Source of the DNA: SCUS01 sp966211675
GTDB lineage: Bacteria > Myxococcota_A > Polyangia > Polyangiales > Ga0077539
DNA length: 64,000 bases
Direction: 5' to 3'
Assembly: GCA_966211675.1 (NCBI GenBank)
Contig: CBIHPK010000002.1
Location: forward strand, 62,001 to 126,000
Part shown: positions 43,462 to 55,656 of the stretch, one piece after another
Position numbering within the stretch: the first letter of the stretch is position 1
Layout of the letters: every line of letters starts with the position of its first letter
Program-made: the position numbers and the translations under genes
Notes under the pieces: model-generated
What the model was told of the DNA's origin: nothing
What the model saw: the letters and a program-made list of their open reading frames with translations, nothing else
Databases searched by the model: none

Positions 43462-43653
43462 ATGCGCGCTCCAGGGCTCGGCGAGGTGTTGTTCATCCTG
43501 ATCCTGGTGATGGTGGTCTTCGGCGCCTCGAAGGTGAACCCCATCGGAGACGCGGTCGGGGGCTTCATGCGCAACCTCCGTCGAGGCCTGCGCAACGACG
43601 ACCGCATCACCGTGAAGCCCCGTCCCGAGGAGCGCACCGACAAGCCCGGTTGA
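43462..43653 (+). CDS. tatA: Twin-arginine translocase subunit TatA/TatE
   Basis: A 63-residue single-helix protein: short N-terminus, hydrophobic GLGEVLFILILVMVVFGASK, then the amphipathic helix NPIGDAVGGFMRNLRRGLRN and a charged tail. The FG-x-x-K-h junction is the TatA hallmark. It would help form the pore that exports folded Tat substrates. tatB and tatC are not in the window. No clear Shine-Dalgarno sequence precedes the ATG. Confidence 0.85.
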   Translation: MRAPGLGEVLFILILVMVVFGASKVNPIGDAVGGFMRNLRRGLRNDDRITVKPRPEERTDKPG

Positions 43654-43690
43654 CGCCGGGGGGTTACCCTCGCTAAGGGGCTTTGGCCGC

Positions 43691-44488
43691 ATGAACCCCC
43701 GCTGGCTCCCGCTGGCCTTCGCGCTCCTCGCCACCCCGAGCGCGGCCCTCTCCCAGAACCGCTCCCGAGCGCCCGTCTCCTCCCGCGATCGGGCCTACGT
43801 GGTGCGGCCGGGCGACACCATCCGGCGCATCGCCGCGGTGCTGGAGGTCCCCGTCGCCGAGGTGGCGGCGATCAACAACCTTCGCCCGCCGTACCTCCTC
43901 TCCGTGGGCCGCCGGCTGCGGGTCCCGGAGGGGGTCTCGCAGGAGGTGCTGCGCACGCTGCCCTCTCGCGAGGAGGTCTCCACCAACGACGAGGGCGGCA
44001 CGCACCGCCCCGGCATGGCCTCCCTGGTGAGGGCCCGCGACGGCGTCGAGCTCGGCACCAACTTCACCGCGACGGGCCCGGCGCTGAGGACGCGCGTCGA
44101 GCGGCTGCTCCAGTCGAGGGCGGGGCAGATCCATATGATCCACCCGAGGCTGGTGCGGGTGTTTCCGACCATCAGCGACCGCTTCGGGGGGCGGCGCATC
44201 ACGGTGCTCTCGGGCTACCGCCCGCACCGGGGAGGGCGCGACGAGCCTCGCAGCCGCCACGCCATGGGCTACGCGGTCGACCTGCGGGTGGAGGGCGTCG
44301 CGCTCCGGACGGTGTGGGAGTTCTGCCGGACGATCCCCAACGTGGGCTGCGGGATCTCCACGCGAGGCAACTTCGTCCACGTCGACGTGCGCACCGAGGC
44401 GGCGTCGTGGACCATCGGCGGCCGGGACGAGCCCACCCCGGCGGAGGACGACCTGCGCGAGGTCGCCGAGGAAGCGCGTCCGGAGTAG
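43691..44488 (+). CDS. Exported LysM plus M15-type (YcbK/DUF882) peptidase
   Basis: A 265-residue exported protein with signal MNPRWLPLAFALLATPSAALS. A LysM murein-binding domain occupies about 35-80 (YVVRPGDTIRRIAAVL, INNLRPPYLLSVGRRLRVPE). The C-terminal domain has the zinc ligands H190 and D197 in SRHAMGYAVDLRV and H230 in NFVHVDVR, as in peptidase M15/DUF882, so it probably cleaves peptidoglycan cross-links. It lies 37 bases after tatA on the same strand. Confidence 0.85.
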   Translation: MNPRWLPLAFALLATPSAALSQNRSRAPVSSRDRAYVVRPGDTIRRIAAVLEVPVAEVAAINNLRPPYLLSVGRRLRVPEGVSQEVLRTLPSREEVSTNDEGGTHRPGMASLVRARDGVELGTNFTATGPALRTRVERLLQSRAGQIHMIHPRLVRVFPTISDRFGGRRITVLSGYRPHRGGRDEPRSRHAMGYAVDLRVEGVALRTVWEFCRTIPNVGCGISTRGNFVHVDVRTEAASWTIGGRDEPTPAEDDLREVAEEARPE

Positions 44489-44656
44489 CGCCCACCCGCG
44501 CGTCCTCGCGGGCCCGGCGACGCCGCTCGGGGGCGTGGGCGCTCGGCGCTTCCGGGGCAGAACCGCGGCGCGGGTAGGGACCCGGGCGGCGTCGCCGGTG
44601 CGGAGGAGGCGTGCGGGTGGATACCCGTGCGGCTCCGCGGACCCGGAAACGTGGAA

Positions 44657-44675
44657 TGGCACTGTGTTTTGGGGC
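44657..44675 (+). promoter_or_regulatory. Half-matching sigma-54-like site
   Basis: TGGCAC at 44657-44662 is a perfect -24 element, but the -12 position after five bases reads TTTGG rather than TTGCA. It lies 84 bases upstream of the gene at 44746. Recorded as a weak candidate only. Confidence 0.15.
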
Positions 44676-44745
44676 GATTCCGGAGGGCGCGTCGTGCGAG
44701 CCTCGACCGGCGGCGCAGCTCGCGCCGACGGGAGGAGTGACGCAC

Positions 44746-45420
44746 ATGGCGACGCTGAAGACGCAGGTGAACAACCCCGGGGCGCGCAGGATGGTGGGGC
44801 AGGCGGTGCTCGCCGCCGCGAAGGTGGTGGACACGAAGCCCGTGAAGGCCCGGCTGGCGGCCTTCGTCCGGGCGCACCAGGCCTATGTGACGGCGGCGGA
44901 CAAGGTCGTGGCCGCGGAGGCCGTGCGAGACGCGGCGCACGCGGCGGTGGCGGAGGCCGACGTGACGCAGGACGCGGCGCTCGACGCGCTGGTGCTGGCG
45001 CTGGTGGCCGACGGGGCGCCGAGGCTCGCTCCGCTGAAGGGCCTCTCCAACATCGCCCCCGCGGACCTGAAGAAGCTCGCCACGCAGAAGGAGGCGAAGG
45101 AGCTGCTGCGCGTCACGGCGGCGATCGGCAAGCGGGCGGCGCTGAGCCCGGCGCTCAAGCGCTCGACGAAGGCGGCGCACGACGCGGCCACGGCGGTGCT
45201 GAAGGCGGGGGTGTCGGTGGTCCCGAGGGAGAAGCTCTACCAGGAGTCGCTGGCGGCGAGGGACGCGCTGAGCCAGCCCTGGGAGACCGCGCTGGCCTAC
45301 CTGAAGCGAGCGGTGCGCGTGGCGGAGGACGACGGGGCCACCGGGCTCTTCGCGACGCTCTTCCAGCGCACGGCCGGGGCCCCCGCGAAGAAGAAGCCCG
45401 CGAAGGCCCCGGTGGCCTGA
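44746..45420 (+). CDS. Unrecognised Ala-rich helical protein with Lys-rich tail
   Basis: A 224-residue protein with an excellent ribosome site (GGAGGAGTGA) before ATG 44746; the frame extends upstream without merit. It is almost wholly helical and Ala/Lys/Val-rich (KVVAAEAVRDAAHAAVAEADV, ATAVLKAGVSVV) and ends KKKPAKAPVA, a histone-H1-like basic tail. No signal or membrane helix. DNA binding or a structural role is conceivable. Its stop is one base from the convergent CNNM gene's end. Confidence 0.72.
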   Translation: MATLKTQVNNPGARRMVGQAVLAAAKVVDTKPVKARLAAFVRAHQAYVTAADKVVAAEAVRDAAHAAVAEADVTQDAALDALVLALVADGAPRLAPLKGLSNIAPADLKKLATQKEAKELLRVTAAIGKRAALSPALKRSTKAAHDAATAVLKAGVSVVPREKLYQESLAARDALSQPWETALAYLKRAVRVAEDDGATGLFATLFQRTAGAPAKKKPAKAPVA

Positions 45421-45421
45421 G

Positions 45422-46735
45422 TCAGTCGCCCCCGGCGATGGGGCGGTTGGAGAGGCGCCTGGATTTCAGGGCCACTCGCTCGACCCGGCGGCGTCGCACC
45501 TGCTCGACCCGGGCCTCCCACTCACCGAAGCGCACCGTGTCTCCGGCGCGGGCGAGCCGTCCGAGGCGCTCGACCACGGCGCCGGCGAGGGTCTCGGCGT
45601 CCAGCTCGCCCAGGTCGACCCCCTTGGCCTCCAGGTCGTTGAGCGTCACCCGTCCGGCGGCCATCACGATGCCGTCGCCGCGAACCTCCACGGAGGGAGA
45701 CTCGTGCTCCTTGTCGTGCTCGTCGCGGATCTCCCCGACGATCTCCTCCAGCACGTCCTCGAGGGTGAGCACGCCGCTGGTGCCGCCGTACTCGTCGACC
45801 ACCAGGGCCATGGGGCGCTGGGTGCGCTGCATCTCGCGCATCAGCTCGAAGAGCCCCTTGCTCTCCGGGACCACCAGCAGCTCTCGCATGATCGCCCGGA
45901 GCGAGGCGGGGGCTTCGGTCTCGTGGATGACGTCCTTGAAGTGGACGTAGCCGACGACCTTGTCGAGGTCGCTGCCCTCCACCAGGGGGTAGCGGGTGAA
46001 GCCCGAGGCGCGCATGCGGGCGACGGCGGTGGCGACGTCCGAGTCCGCGTCGATCCAGGTGACGTCGAGCCGGGGGACCATCACGCTGCGGGCGGTGCCC
46101 TCGGTGAAGCGCACCATGCGCTCGAGGAGCTGGCGCTTCTGCTGCGACAGCCGGCCCTTGGCGTAGGCCTGGGTCATCATCCCCAGCACCTCCTCCTCGG
46201 AGAGCGAGCCTTCGGTGTCCTTGAGGCCGCCGTGGCCGGTGAGCCGGAGCAGCACCCGCGCGCCCAGGTTGATGGCCATGAGGGCGGGGTAGGTGCCCCA
46301 GTAGAACCACCGGAGGGGGCGGGCGACGAGGAGCGAGAGCTTCTCCGCCTGGGAGATGGCGACCAGCTTGGGGGCCTGCTCGCCGAGGATGATGTGAGCG
46401 AAGGTCAGGGCGCTGAAGCCGAGCACGAAGGCGATCGAGTGCATCGCGTGGCCGGGCTGCACCCCCACCTGGATCGCGATGTACTCGAGCACGTGGGCGA
46501 TGGCGGGCTCGCCCACCCACCCGAGCCCGAGCGAGGCCAGGGTGATGCCCAGCTGCGTGGCGGAGAGGTAGCTCTCGAGGTTGTGGAAGATGTCGACGAG
46601 GGCGCGGGCGGAGGGGTCGGTGCGCTTGGAGATGCGCTCGAGCTGCGTCGCGCGCAGCTTGACCAGCGCGAACTCGGCCGCGACGAAGAACCCATTGAGG
46701 AGGACGAAGACCGCGGTAACGAACAGCGGGAGCAC
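45422..46735 (-). CDS. CNNM/CorC-family transporter (hemolysin-like)
   Basis: A 437-residue inner-membrane protein with a DUF21/CNNM transmembrane domain (residues 1-140; NGFFVAAEFALVKLR and ILGEQAPKLVAI are signatures), a CBS pair at about 205-325 (MVPRLDVTWIDADSD, RPMALVVDEYGGTSGVLTLEDVLEEIVGEI) and a C-terminal CorC/HlyC domain (GRVTLNDLEAKGVDL). Members export or regulate Mg2+ and Co2+; the 'hemolysin' name is historical. It begins 6 bases after the end of the H1-like gene, so both may be in one message. Confidence 0.9.
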   Translation of the reverse strand: MLPLFVTAVFVLLNGFFVAAEFALVKLRATQLERISKRTDPSARALVDIFHNLESYLSATQLGITLASLGLGWVGEPAIAHVLEYIAIQVGVQPGHAMHSIAFVLGFSALTFAHIILGEQAPKLVAISQAEKLSLLVARPLRWFYWGTYPALMAINLGARVLLRLTGHGGLKDTEGSLSEEEVLGMMTQAYAKGRLSQQKRQLLERMVRFTEGTARSVMVPRLDVTWIDADSDVATAVARMRASGFTRYPLVEGSDLDKVVGYVHFKDVIHETEAPASLRAIMRELLVVPESKGLFELMREMQRTQRPMALVVDEYGGTSGVLTLEDVLEEIVGEIRDEHDKEHESPSVEVRGDGIVMAAGRVTLNDLEAKGVDLGELDAETLAGAVVERLGRLARAGDTVRFGEWEARVEQVRRRRVERVALKSRRLSNRPIAGGD

Positions 46736-46741
46736 GAGCGA

Positions 46742-47536
46742 TCAGGCCACCGTCGCGCCGACCGGCGCGGAGCCCGGCTCAGGGAACAGGGCGCGCAGGG
46801 CGCCGCGGAGGCGCTCGAAGCCGAGCTCCTCGGCCGCCTCTCGCTGGAAGAGGCGCACGATGCGCCGAAGCTCCTCCGCGGTGGTGCGCCCGATGGTGAG
46901 CTCGCGCTCGATCTCCCGCTCCACGAAGGACTCCCAGGAGCCGTAGCCCTTGGCCTGGTAGAGCTCCGGACGGGACAGCTCGGCGAGGATGAGCCCCGCC
47001 TCCCAGAACTGCTTGTTGAACGAGCGCTTGAGGCCGCGGAGCTTGCCGAGGAGGTTGATCACCGCCATCAGCCGCACCTTGAGCCCCTCGGCGCCGTCGG
47101 GCGAGCGCGCGGGGGCGTGGAGCGACCCGGGCTGCGTGGCCTTCGGCGGGAGCGGGGGCGTGCCCGGCGAGGGCAGCGGCCGCCGGGCGAGGCGCCTCGG
47201 CAGCATCGGGGGAGCGCCGCGCTTGACCTTCTTCTTCTTGATCGACATCCCGCTGCTGGAGGACTCCTCCACAGCGGCCTCGACCACCGCGGGAGGGCTC
47301 ACCGGGGCCGCGGCCTTGACGGCCTTCACCGGCTTCGCGGCCCTGGTCGGCTTCGTCGGCTTCGCGGACTTCGCGGCCTTCGCCGCCTTCGGAGCCGCGG
47401 ACCCCTTGGCCTTCGCCGACTTGACCGGCTTCGAGGGCTTCGCCGACTTCGCGGGCTTGGCCTTCTTCGCAGGAGCGGGACGGGCCTTCACCGTGGGCTT
47501 TCCGCGCTTCGCGCTGCTCGCCTTTGCCTTCGCCAT
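46742..47536 (-). CDS. Histone-H1-like basic-tail protein with helical C-domain
   Basis: A 264-residue protein (ATG 47536, GGAGAG upstream). Residues 1-95 are a Lys/Ala/Pro/Ser tail of repeated AKxAKPxK units (KKAKPAKSAKPSKPVKSAK), like bacterial H1-type DNA-binding proteins. Residues 165-250 form a helical domain: SFNKQFWEAGLILAELSRPELY, GYGSWESFVEREIER and RTTAEELRRIVRLF, resembling the DUF3102-like helical proteins with a DNA-binding helix-turn-helix appearance. A nucleoid-associated or regulatory role is inferred. It is upstream of the CNNM gene on the same strand. Confidence 0.72.
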   Translation of the reverse strand: MAKAKASSAKRGKPTVKARPAPAKKAKPAKSAKPSKPVKSAKAKGSAAPKAAKAAKSAKPTKPTRAAKPVKAVKAAAPVSPPAVVEAAVEESSSSGMSIKKKKVKRGAPPMLPRRLARRPLPSPGTPPLPPKATQPGSLHAPARSPDGAEGLKVRLMAVINLLGKLRGLKRSFNKQFWEAGLILAELSRPELYQAKGYGSWESFVEREIERELTIGRTTAEELRRIVRLFQREAAEELGFERLRGALRALFPEPGSAPVGATVA

Positions 47537-47840
47537 GGGACTCTCCACACCGATCCCCACAAGAATGATTTCGAGACCGCGGATCGCGACGGTCTTCGCG
47601 GTGCATAGCACTGACGTATTCGCCACGTCCACCATCTGGCGATCGCGTCAAGGGACTTCATGGCGATTTCGACTGTCAAGTAAATTGTCTTTTGGCTTCC
47701 ATGAACTATCGCCCGCTACGGGGCGCTGAAGAGGCGGCTTGTCGCGGGCGCGCGGGCGCACCACACTCCCGCGCTCTCAAAGGCCCTGCGCATGAATGGT
47801 TTCCGCGGGGTCCTCGGCCGGTAGCGAAGGAGTTTCGTGA
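47537..47840. other. Divergent intergenic region, 304 bp
   Basis: Lies between the starts of the H1-like gene (minus) and the fadN-like gene (plus). It holds an AT-richer segment at about 47660-47712, unusual for this window. TTGACA occurs on the minus strand near 47673-47678 but without a good -10; a TGCTATGCA extended -10-like sequence is on the minus strand near 47600. AAGGAG precedes ATG 47841. I found no gene here. Confidence 0.5.
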
Positions 47841-50210
<2,370 letters not shown>

Positions 50211-50226
50211 AGGAGACGAGAACCCA

Positions 50227-51393
<1,167 letters not shown>

Positions 51394-51405
51394 CCGCCCC
51401 GGCGG
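51394..51405 (+). terminator. GC hairpin after fadA
   Basis: CCGCC-CC-GGCGG directly follows the fadA stop, with a G-run after it. The stem is five bases with a two-base loop, or longer with sliding G pairing. No T-run; weak candidate. Confidence 0.3.
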
Positions 51406-51460
51406 GGGGGGGCGGATCGCCGCGCCCCGTCCGCCGTCTCTCGCCCCCCCTACGACCCCA

Positions 51461-54376
51461 TCAGCCTGGAGCGCACCCGCCGCCGACGCAGGTGCCCGAG
51501 CAGCAGTCGCCGTCGACGTTGCACGAGCCGCCCGAGAGGCGGCAGGGCGGAGGCGCGCACGCTCCCCGGGTGCAGGTGCCCGAGCAGCAGTCGGCGTTGA
51601 CGGTGCACGTCGCCGCGGTGGCCCTGCACACCGGACGGCACGCGCCCGCCGAGCACATCTGGCCGTTGCAGCAGTCGGTGTCCGTCGCGCAGGTTCCGCC
51701 GGACACGGTGCACGGGGCGCGGCAGAGGCCGCTCGTGCAGGCGCTCGGGGCGCAGCAGTCGGCGCTGCCCGCGCAGGCGGCGCCCAGGGCGGCGCACGCG
51801 CTGGCGCAGCGTCCGCTGCGGCACGCGTTGGGGGCGCAGCAGTCGCCGTCGGAGGTGCAGGCGGCGCCCGCCGCGCGGCACATCGGCGCGCAGACGCCGC
51901 CGAGGCAGGTGTCGGGGGCGCAGCAGTCGCCGTCGGCCGAGCACGCCGACCCGGAGGGTCGACACGCGGCCTGGCAGCGGCCCGAGGCGCAGGAGAGGGG
52001 AGAGCAGCAGTCCGAGGCGGCCGAGCACGCGGCGCCCGCGCCCCGACACGCAGGCGGAGTGCAGACCCCGCCGGTGCAGGTGGCGCCCGCGCAGCAGTCG
52101 GCGCTGCTGGTGCAGGCCGCGCCCGCGACGCGACACGGCGGCGCCGCGCACGCGCCGGCCATGCAGAGGCCCGGAGCGCAGCACTCGGCGCCCGCTCCGC
52201 AGGATCCGCCGGTGGGGGCGCAGGGCGCGCGGCAGGAGCCGCCGAGGCAGACGTCCGGGGCGCAGCAGTCGGCGCTGGTGGTGCACGCCCCGGCGAGGGG
52301 AGCGCAGGCGCTGCGGCACACGCCGCCGTTGCAGGTGAGCGGGGCGCAGCAGTCCGAGTCGACGGCGCAGGTCGCGCTCGCGGCGGCGCAGGCGGTGCGG
52401 ACGCGGTCGATCGCCCAGAAGGGGCGGTGCGTGTCCTCGTCGAGGTCCTGGCAGGGGAGGCGGAACGCGGGGTAGCTCGCGTCGCCGGTGGCGGCGCGGC
52501 TGAGGTCGAGGGCCGCGACCCAGATCTGCTCGTGGCGGCCGAGGCGCGAGGTTCCGCTCAGCACGCCGCCGTAATCGCGCGTGGAGCTGAAGGCGACCCA
52601 GGCGTAGTCGTCCGGCGTGCCCGTGGGCGCCCAGGTCGGCATGTTGTCCTGCACCGTGGGGGTGGTGATCACGCCGTTGCCGATCGCGGTGTTGGCCCGC
52701 GTGAGGGCGCGCGCCGAGGTGCCGTCGCGCCGCACGAGCCAGATGTCGCTGGTGACGTCGTTCTGGCCGTCGCGGGCGGAGTGCGCGAAGGCGATCCACT
52801 GGCTGTCCCAGGAGAAGCTCGGGAACTGGTTGGTGTCCGTGGTGGCGCCGGTTCCGTAGAGGGCGCGCGCGGTGCCCCAGGTGTCGCCGGCCATGGCGTC
52901 GATGACGGCGATGCGCGCTCCGGCGACGCCGCGGTCGCGGGTGGTGGGGCTCGACGCGAAGGCCACGAGGGTGCTGTCCGGCGCCCAGTCGGGCTGCGTT
53001 CCGTAGGCGTTGCGCGCGAGGGGGACGGTGTTGATCGGACCGCCGCTGGTGCCGCTGCGCAGGGTCATCACGCCGCGCGCGGCGGACACGATGCGCGACT
53101 CGTCCGGCGAGAAGGTCGACCAGAACATCGGGATGTCGCGCCCGCCGTACTGCGTGATGAGCCTCGGCGGCGGCCGGGTGGCGGAGACCTCGGTGACCCA
53201 CATGGTGTTGCCACCGACGTCCGCGGCGAGCCGGTTGCCCTGGCGCGAGAGCGTGTGGCACGCGACGCAGTCGCCGCTCGCCTCGGTGGGCGTGAGGAAG
53301 TTCTGGGGCGCGGCCTCCTCGAGGTTGCCGCGTCGCACGCCGCGAGCGGTGGTGCTCCAGTAGAAGATCGCTCCGGGGACCGGACCGCGGGAGAAGCTCA
53401 CGGACAGCGTCGAGGAGCGGTAGAAGGTGCCGGGCGACGCGCTCGCCGCGCCGTCGACGGTGATGCGCACGCTGCCGTGGGGGTTGGACGCGGCGAGGTA
53501 GCGCCACACCGCGAGCGTGGGCTCGAAGCAGCCCAGGCCCGTGCCCGCCATGGTGCAGGTGGGGTGCACGCCGTCGGTCAGCACCACGACGCGAGAGCGG
53601 TCGCTCTCGAAGGTGATGCGGAAGCGGTTGCTGCCCGCGGGCCGCCACTGGAAGAGGACCCGGTTGAGGTTCTGCGGCAGCACCGTCTCGTTGGCGGGGT
53701 AGATCCAGCCCGGCGAGCGCGCGGCGTCGGCGCCGGGAGCGCCCGCCGCGGGGAAGAGCGACGCGGCATCGGGGGCAGTGCCCGCGGTGGTGACGGTCAC
53801 GTCGAGCACGATGCGCAGCGAGGCGCTCGCGGCGAGGGTGCCGCTGCGCGCGGTGACGACGACGTCTCCGCCGGCGACGCCCGTCGCGGTGACGGTTCCG
53901 TCGGGGGCGACGGTGGCGAGGGAGCCTGGCGCCACGGTCCAGATCGCGGTCACCGGGACGCTGCGCCCGTCGCGGGTGCGACCCGTCGCGGTGAAGCGGG
54001 TGCTCGGTCGCGCCGTCGGGTCGGTGAGGCGCAGGGTCGTCATCGCGGGCGTCACGCTGAGTCCGACGACGGAGTCATCGCGCACGTCGACGGCGATGGG
54101 GCGATCGACCGCGACGGGCACGTCCGCGGAGGCGTCCGTCATGGGAGAGGGAGCGTCGGAGGGGGCGTCGGAGGGGGCGTCCAGAGACCCATCGGAGCGA
54201 GCATCGGAGGGCGTGTCGGAGGGCGTGTCGGAGGGGGCCGGGGAGTCCGCGGCGACGACCGCGTCGTCGGACACAGCAGGACGGTCGCCGCCCGAGGCGC
54301 TCGCGGAGGTGTCGTCCGCGCACGCTGCTGGCAGCGTCGCCAACAGCAGGAGCAGAGCCGATCGGATCGTTCGCAT
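51461..54376 (-). CDS. Lipoprotein with Ig-like domain, CxxCH motif, TolB-like propeller and knottin-like repeats
   Basis: A 971-residue lipoprotein (lipobox LPAAC; ATG 54376 with GGAGA upstream; the frame runs further but lacks a signal). Order: Ser/Asp/Pro tether with SDTPSDTPSDARSDG; Big_2-like domain at about 95-175 (TVAPDGTVTATGVAGGDVVVTA); a beta-rich region; C370-x-x-C373-H374 (SGDCVACHTLS), a c-type heme-binding motif; TolB/PD40-like blades at about 405-640 (FWSTFSPDESRIV, SFSWDSQWIAFAHS); then 11 Cys repeats at 663-968 with pattern C-x6-C-x5-CC-x3/4-C-x4-C, the spacing of inhibitor-cystine-knot peptides. Function unknown; likely outer surface. Confidence 0.82.
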   Translation of the reverse strand: MRTIRSALLLLLATLPAACADDTSASASGGDRPAVSDDAVVAADSPAPSDTPSDTPSDARSDGSLDAPSDAPSDAPSPMTDASADVPVAVDRPIAVDVRDDSVVGLSVTPAMTTLRLTDPTARPSTRFTATGRTRDGRSVPVTAIWTVAPGSLATVAPDGTVTATGVAGGDVVVTARSGTLAASASLRIVLDVTVTTAGTAPDAASLFPAAGAPGADAARSPGWIYPANETVLPQNLNRVLFQWRPAGSNRFRITFESDRSRVVVLTDGVHPTCTMAGTGLGCFEPTLAVWRYLAASNPHGSVRITVDGAASASPGTFYRSSTLSVSFSRGPVPGAIFYWSTTARGVRRGNLEEAAPQNFLTPTEASGDCVACHTLSRQGNRLAADVGGNTMWVTEVSATRPPPRLITQYGGRDIPMFWSTFSPDESRIVSAARGVMTLRSGTSGGPINTVPLARNAYGTQPDWAPDSTLVAFASSPTTRDRGVAGARIAVIDAMAGDTWGTARALYGTGATTDTNQFPSFSWDSQWIAFAHSARDGQNDVTSDIWLVRRDGTSARALTRANTAIGNGVITTPTVQDNMPTWAPTGTPDDYAWVAFSSTRDYGGVLSGTSRLGRHEQIWVAALDLSRAATGDASYPAFRLPCQDLDEDTHRPFWAIDRVRTACAAASATCAVDSDCCAPLTCNGGVCRSACAPLAGACTTSADCCAPDVCLGGSCRAPCAPTGGSCGAGAECCAPGLCMAGACAAPPCRVAGAACTSSADCCAGATCTGGVCTPPACRGAGAACSAASDCCSPLSCASGRCQAACRPSGSACSADGDCCAPDTCLGGVCAPMCRAAGAACTSDGDCCAPNACRSGRCASACAALGAACAGSADCCAPSACTSGLCRAPCTVSGGTCATDTDCCNGQMCSAGACRPVCRATAATCTVNADCCSGTCTRGACAPPPCRLSGGSCNVDGDCCSGTCVGGGCAPG
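51473..52390 (-). repeat. 11 coding repeats with knottin-like Cys spacing
   Basis: Codes for residues 663-968 of the lipoprotein. Each unit is 24-25 residues plus a 3-4-residue linker (CRAAGAACTSDGDCC is one example of the first half). Units 1-9 have CC-x4-C-x4-C, units 10-11 CC-x3-C-x4-C. All six Cys are kept in all 11 copies. Confidence 0.9.
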
Positions 54377-54534
54377 GGGGCGATTCTCCAGGCGCCGAAG
54401 GGTGCGCGGCGCGTGCGTAGGAGCACCGTACGACGGGCCACTCGCGGAACGGAATGTGGGCGATGTGCGCAAGCGTCGAGGCGCCGATGGATGGCGGTGT
54501 GCGCATCACACGGGCGGAGGGGATGAGTCGGAGC

Positions 54535-55653
54535 TCAGCGCGCGACGCTGACCTCCGCGGCGCAGGGCCGATCGGCGTTGCGGGCCCTGCCCTCGAGCCA
54601 CCCGAGGGGGTTGGGCGTGGCGCACGCGTCCGTGATCACCGCCGTGCGCGGACGCGGCAGAGCGCTCTGGTGCGAGAGCGCCTGGTAGGCGTCCTGGTAG
54701 CAGAGCAGGGCGAGGGCGTTGGGCTCGCTCGCCTGGGCGCGGCAGGTGTTGGAGGGCAGGCGCGGGTCGACGTCGAGCCAGACGTCGAGCTCGACGCGGC
54801 GCGCGTCCTCGCACTCGAAGAGGCGCTCGGGCTCTGCCGGGCACTGCCCGAAGGTGACGCCCGGCGCGACCGGAGGACCGTAGACATCGGGTGCGAAGCG
54901 CTGGCAGGCGCAGCGGGCGGTGCCCGATCCGGTGAGCGCGACCGGCGTGGTGAAGCGCTCCGGGGCGCGGTCGAGCGCCGAGGTGCTGCCGCCGAAGACG
55001 GCGAACGCGAGGGCGGGGCGCGCGGCGAGGGCGGCGGGGGTGCAGCGGCCGGCTGGGAGCGTGGCGCAGGCGATCTCGCGGGCCATGCGCGCGGCGCGGC
55101 AGAAGCTCAGCACGGCGTTGCGGCTGCGGTGATCGGTCGCGGGGGGGATGGAGGCGTTCCAGAAGGCGGCGAGCTCGGGGCAGGGGTGGTCGCTGGCGAA
55201 CTGAACGTGGTCCGCGAAGCCCGAGATGGCCACGCGGAGAGAGCGGGCGTCGGTGCTGGCGCTGAGCTGGAGCTGCGAGAGGGTCTGGCCCACGAGGCGC
55301 CAGCGATCGAGCACGGCGTCGCTGCGCGGCTCGAAGGCGCCGAGGCCGAAGAGGGTCTCCGTCGCGCAGGACACCTGCCAGTGCAGCCCGTCGCCGTCCG
55401 GGTTGCGTGGGACGCAACGCTCGCCGAGCTGCGAGACGATGCGCTCGATGGAGTCGCGCAGCATCGCCACGGCGGCCGGAACGCGCTGGTGCAGCTCGCG
55501 CTGGCCCTGGTCGATGCGCGCCCGGTCGGCGGCGGGGTCGACCGCGGTGCGGGCGGCGCTGCGAGGCGGATACGCCGGGATCGCGGGCGTGCGGGTGTAC
55601 GCCCTCGGCGCGCAGCCGAGGAGCAGGAGGGAGGCGAGGGCGGCGCGGCGCAT
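54535..55653 (-). CDS. Lipoprotein with degenerate OmpA-like domain
   Basis: A 372-residue lipoprotein (MRRAALASLLLLGC, Cys 14). A helical segment at about 35-75 (ELHQRVPAAVAMLRDSIERIVSQL) precedes a region with RVAISGFADHV and, after an insert, NAVLSFCRAARMAREI, which follows the GHTD...N-x-x-LS-x-x-RA-x-x-V pattern of OmpA peptidoglycan-binding domains. The C-terminal part has many Cys. It begins 3 bases after the end of the upstream barrel-protein gene, so the pair is probably one operon and one envelope complex. Confidence 0.68.
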   Translation of the reverse strand: MRRAALASLLLLGCAPRAYTRTPAIPAYPPRSAARTAVDPAADRARIDQGQRELHQRVPAAVAMLRDSIERIVSQLGERCVPRNPDGDGLHWQVSCATETLFGLGAFEPRSDAVLDRWRLVGQTLSQLQLSASTDARSLRVAISGFADHVQFASDHPCPELAAFWNASIPPATDHRSRNAVLSFCRAARMAREIACATLPAGRCTPAALAARPALAFAVFGGSTSALDRAPERFTTPVALTGSGTARCACQRFAPDVYGPPVAPGVTFGQCPAEPERLFECEDARRVELDVWLDVDPRLPSNTCRAQASEPNALALLCYQDAYQALSHQSALPRPRTAVITDACATPNPLGWLEGRARNADRPCAAEVSVAR

Positions 55654-55656
55654 CGC

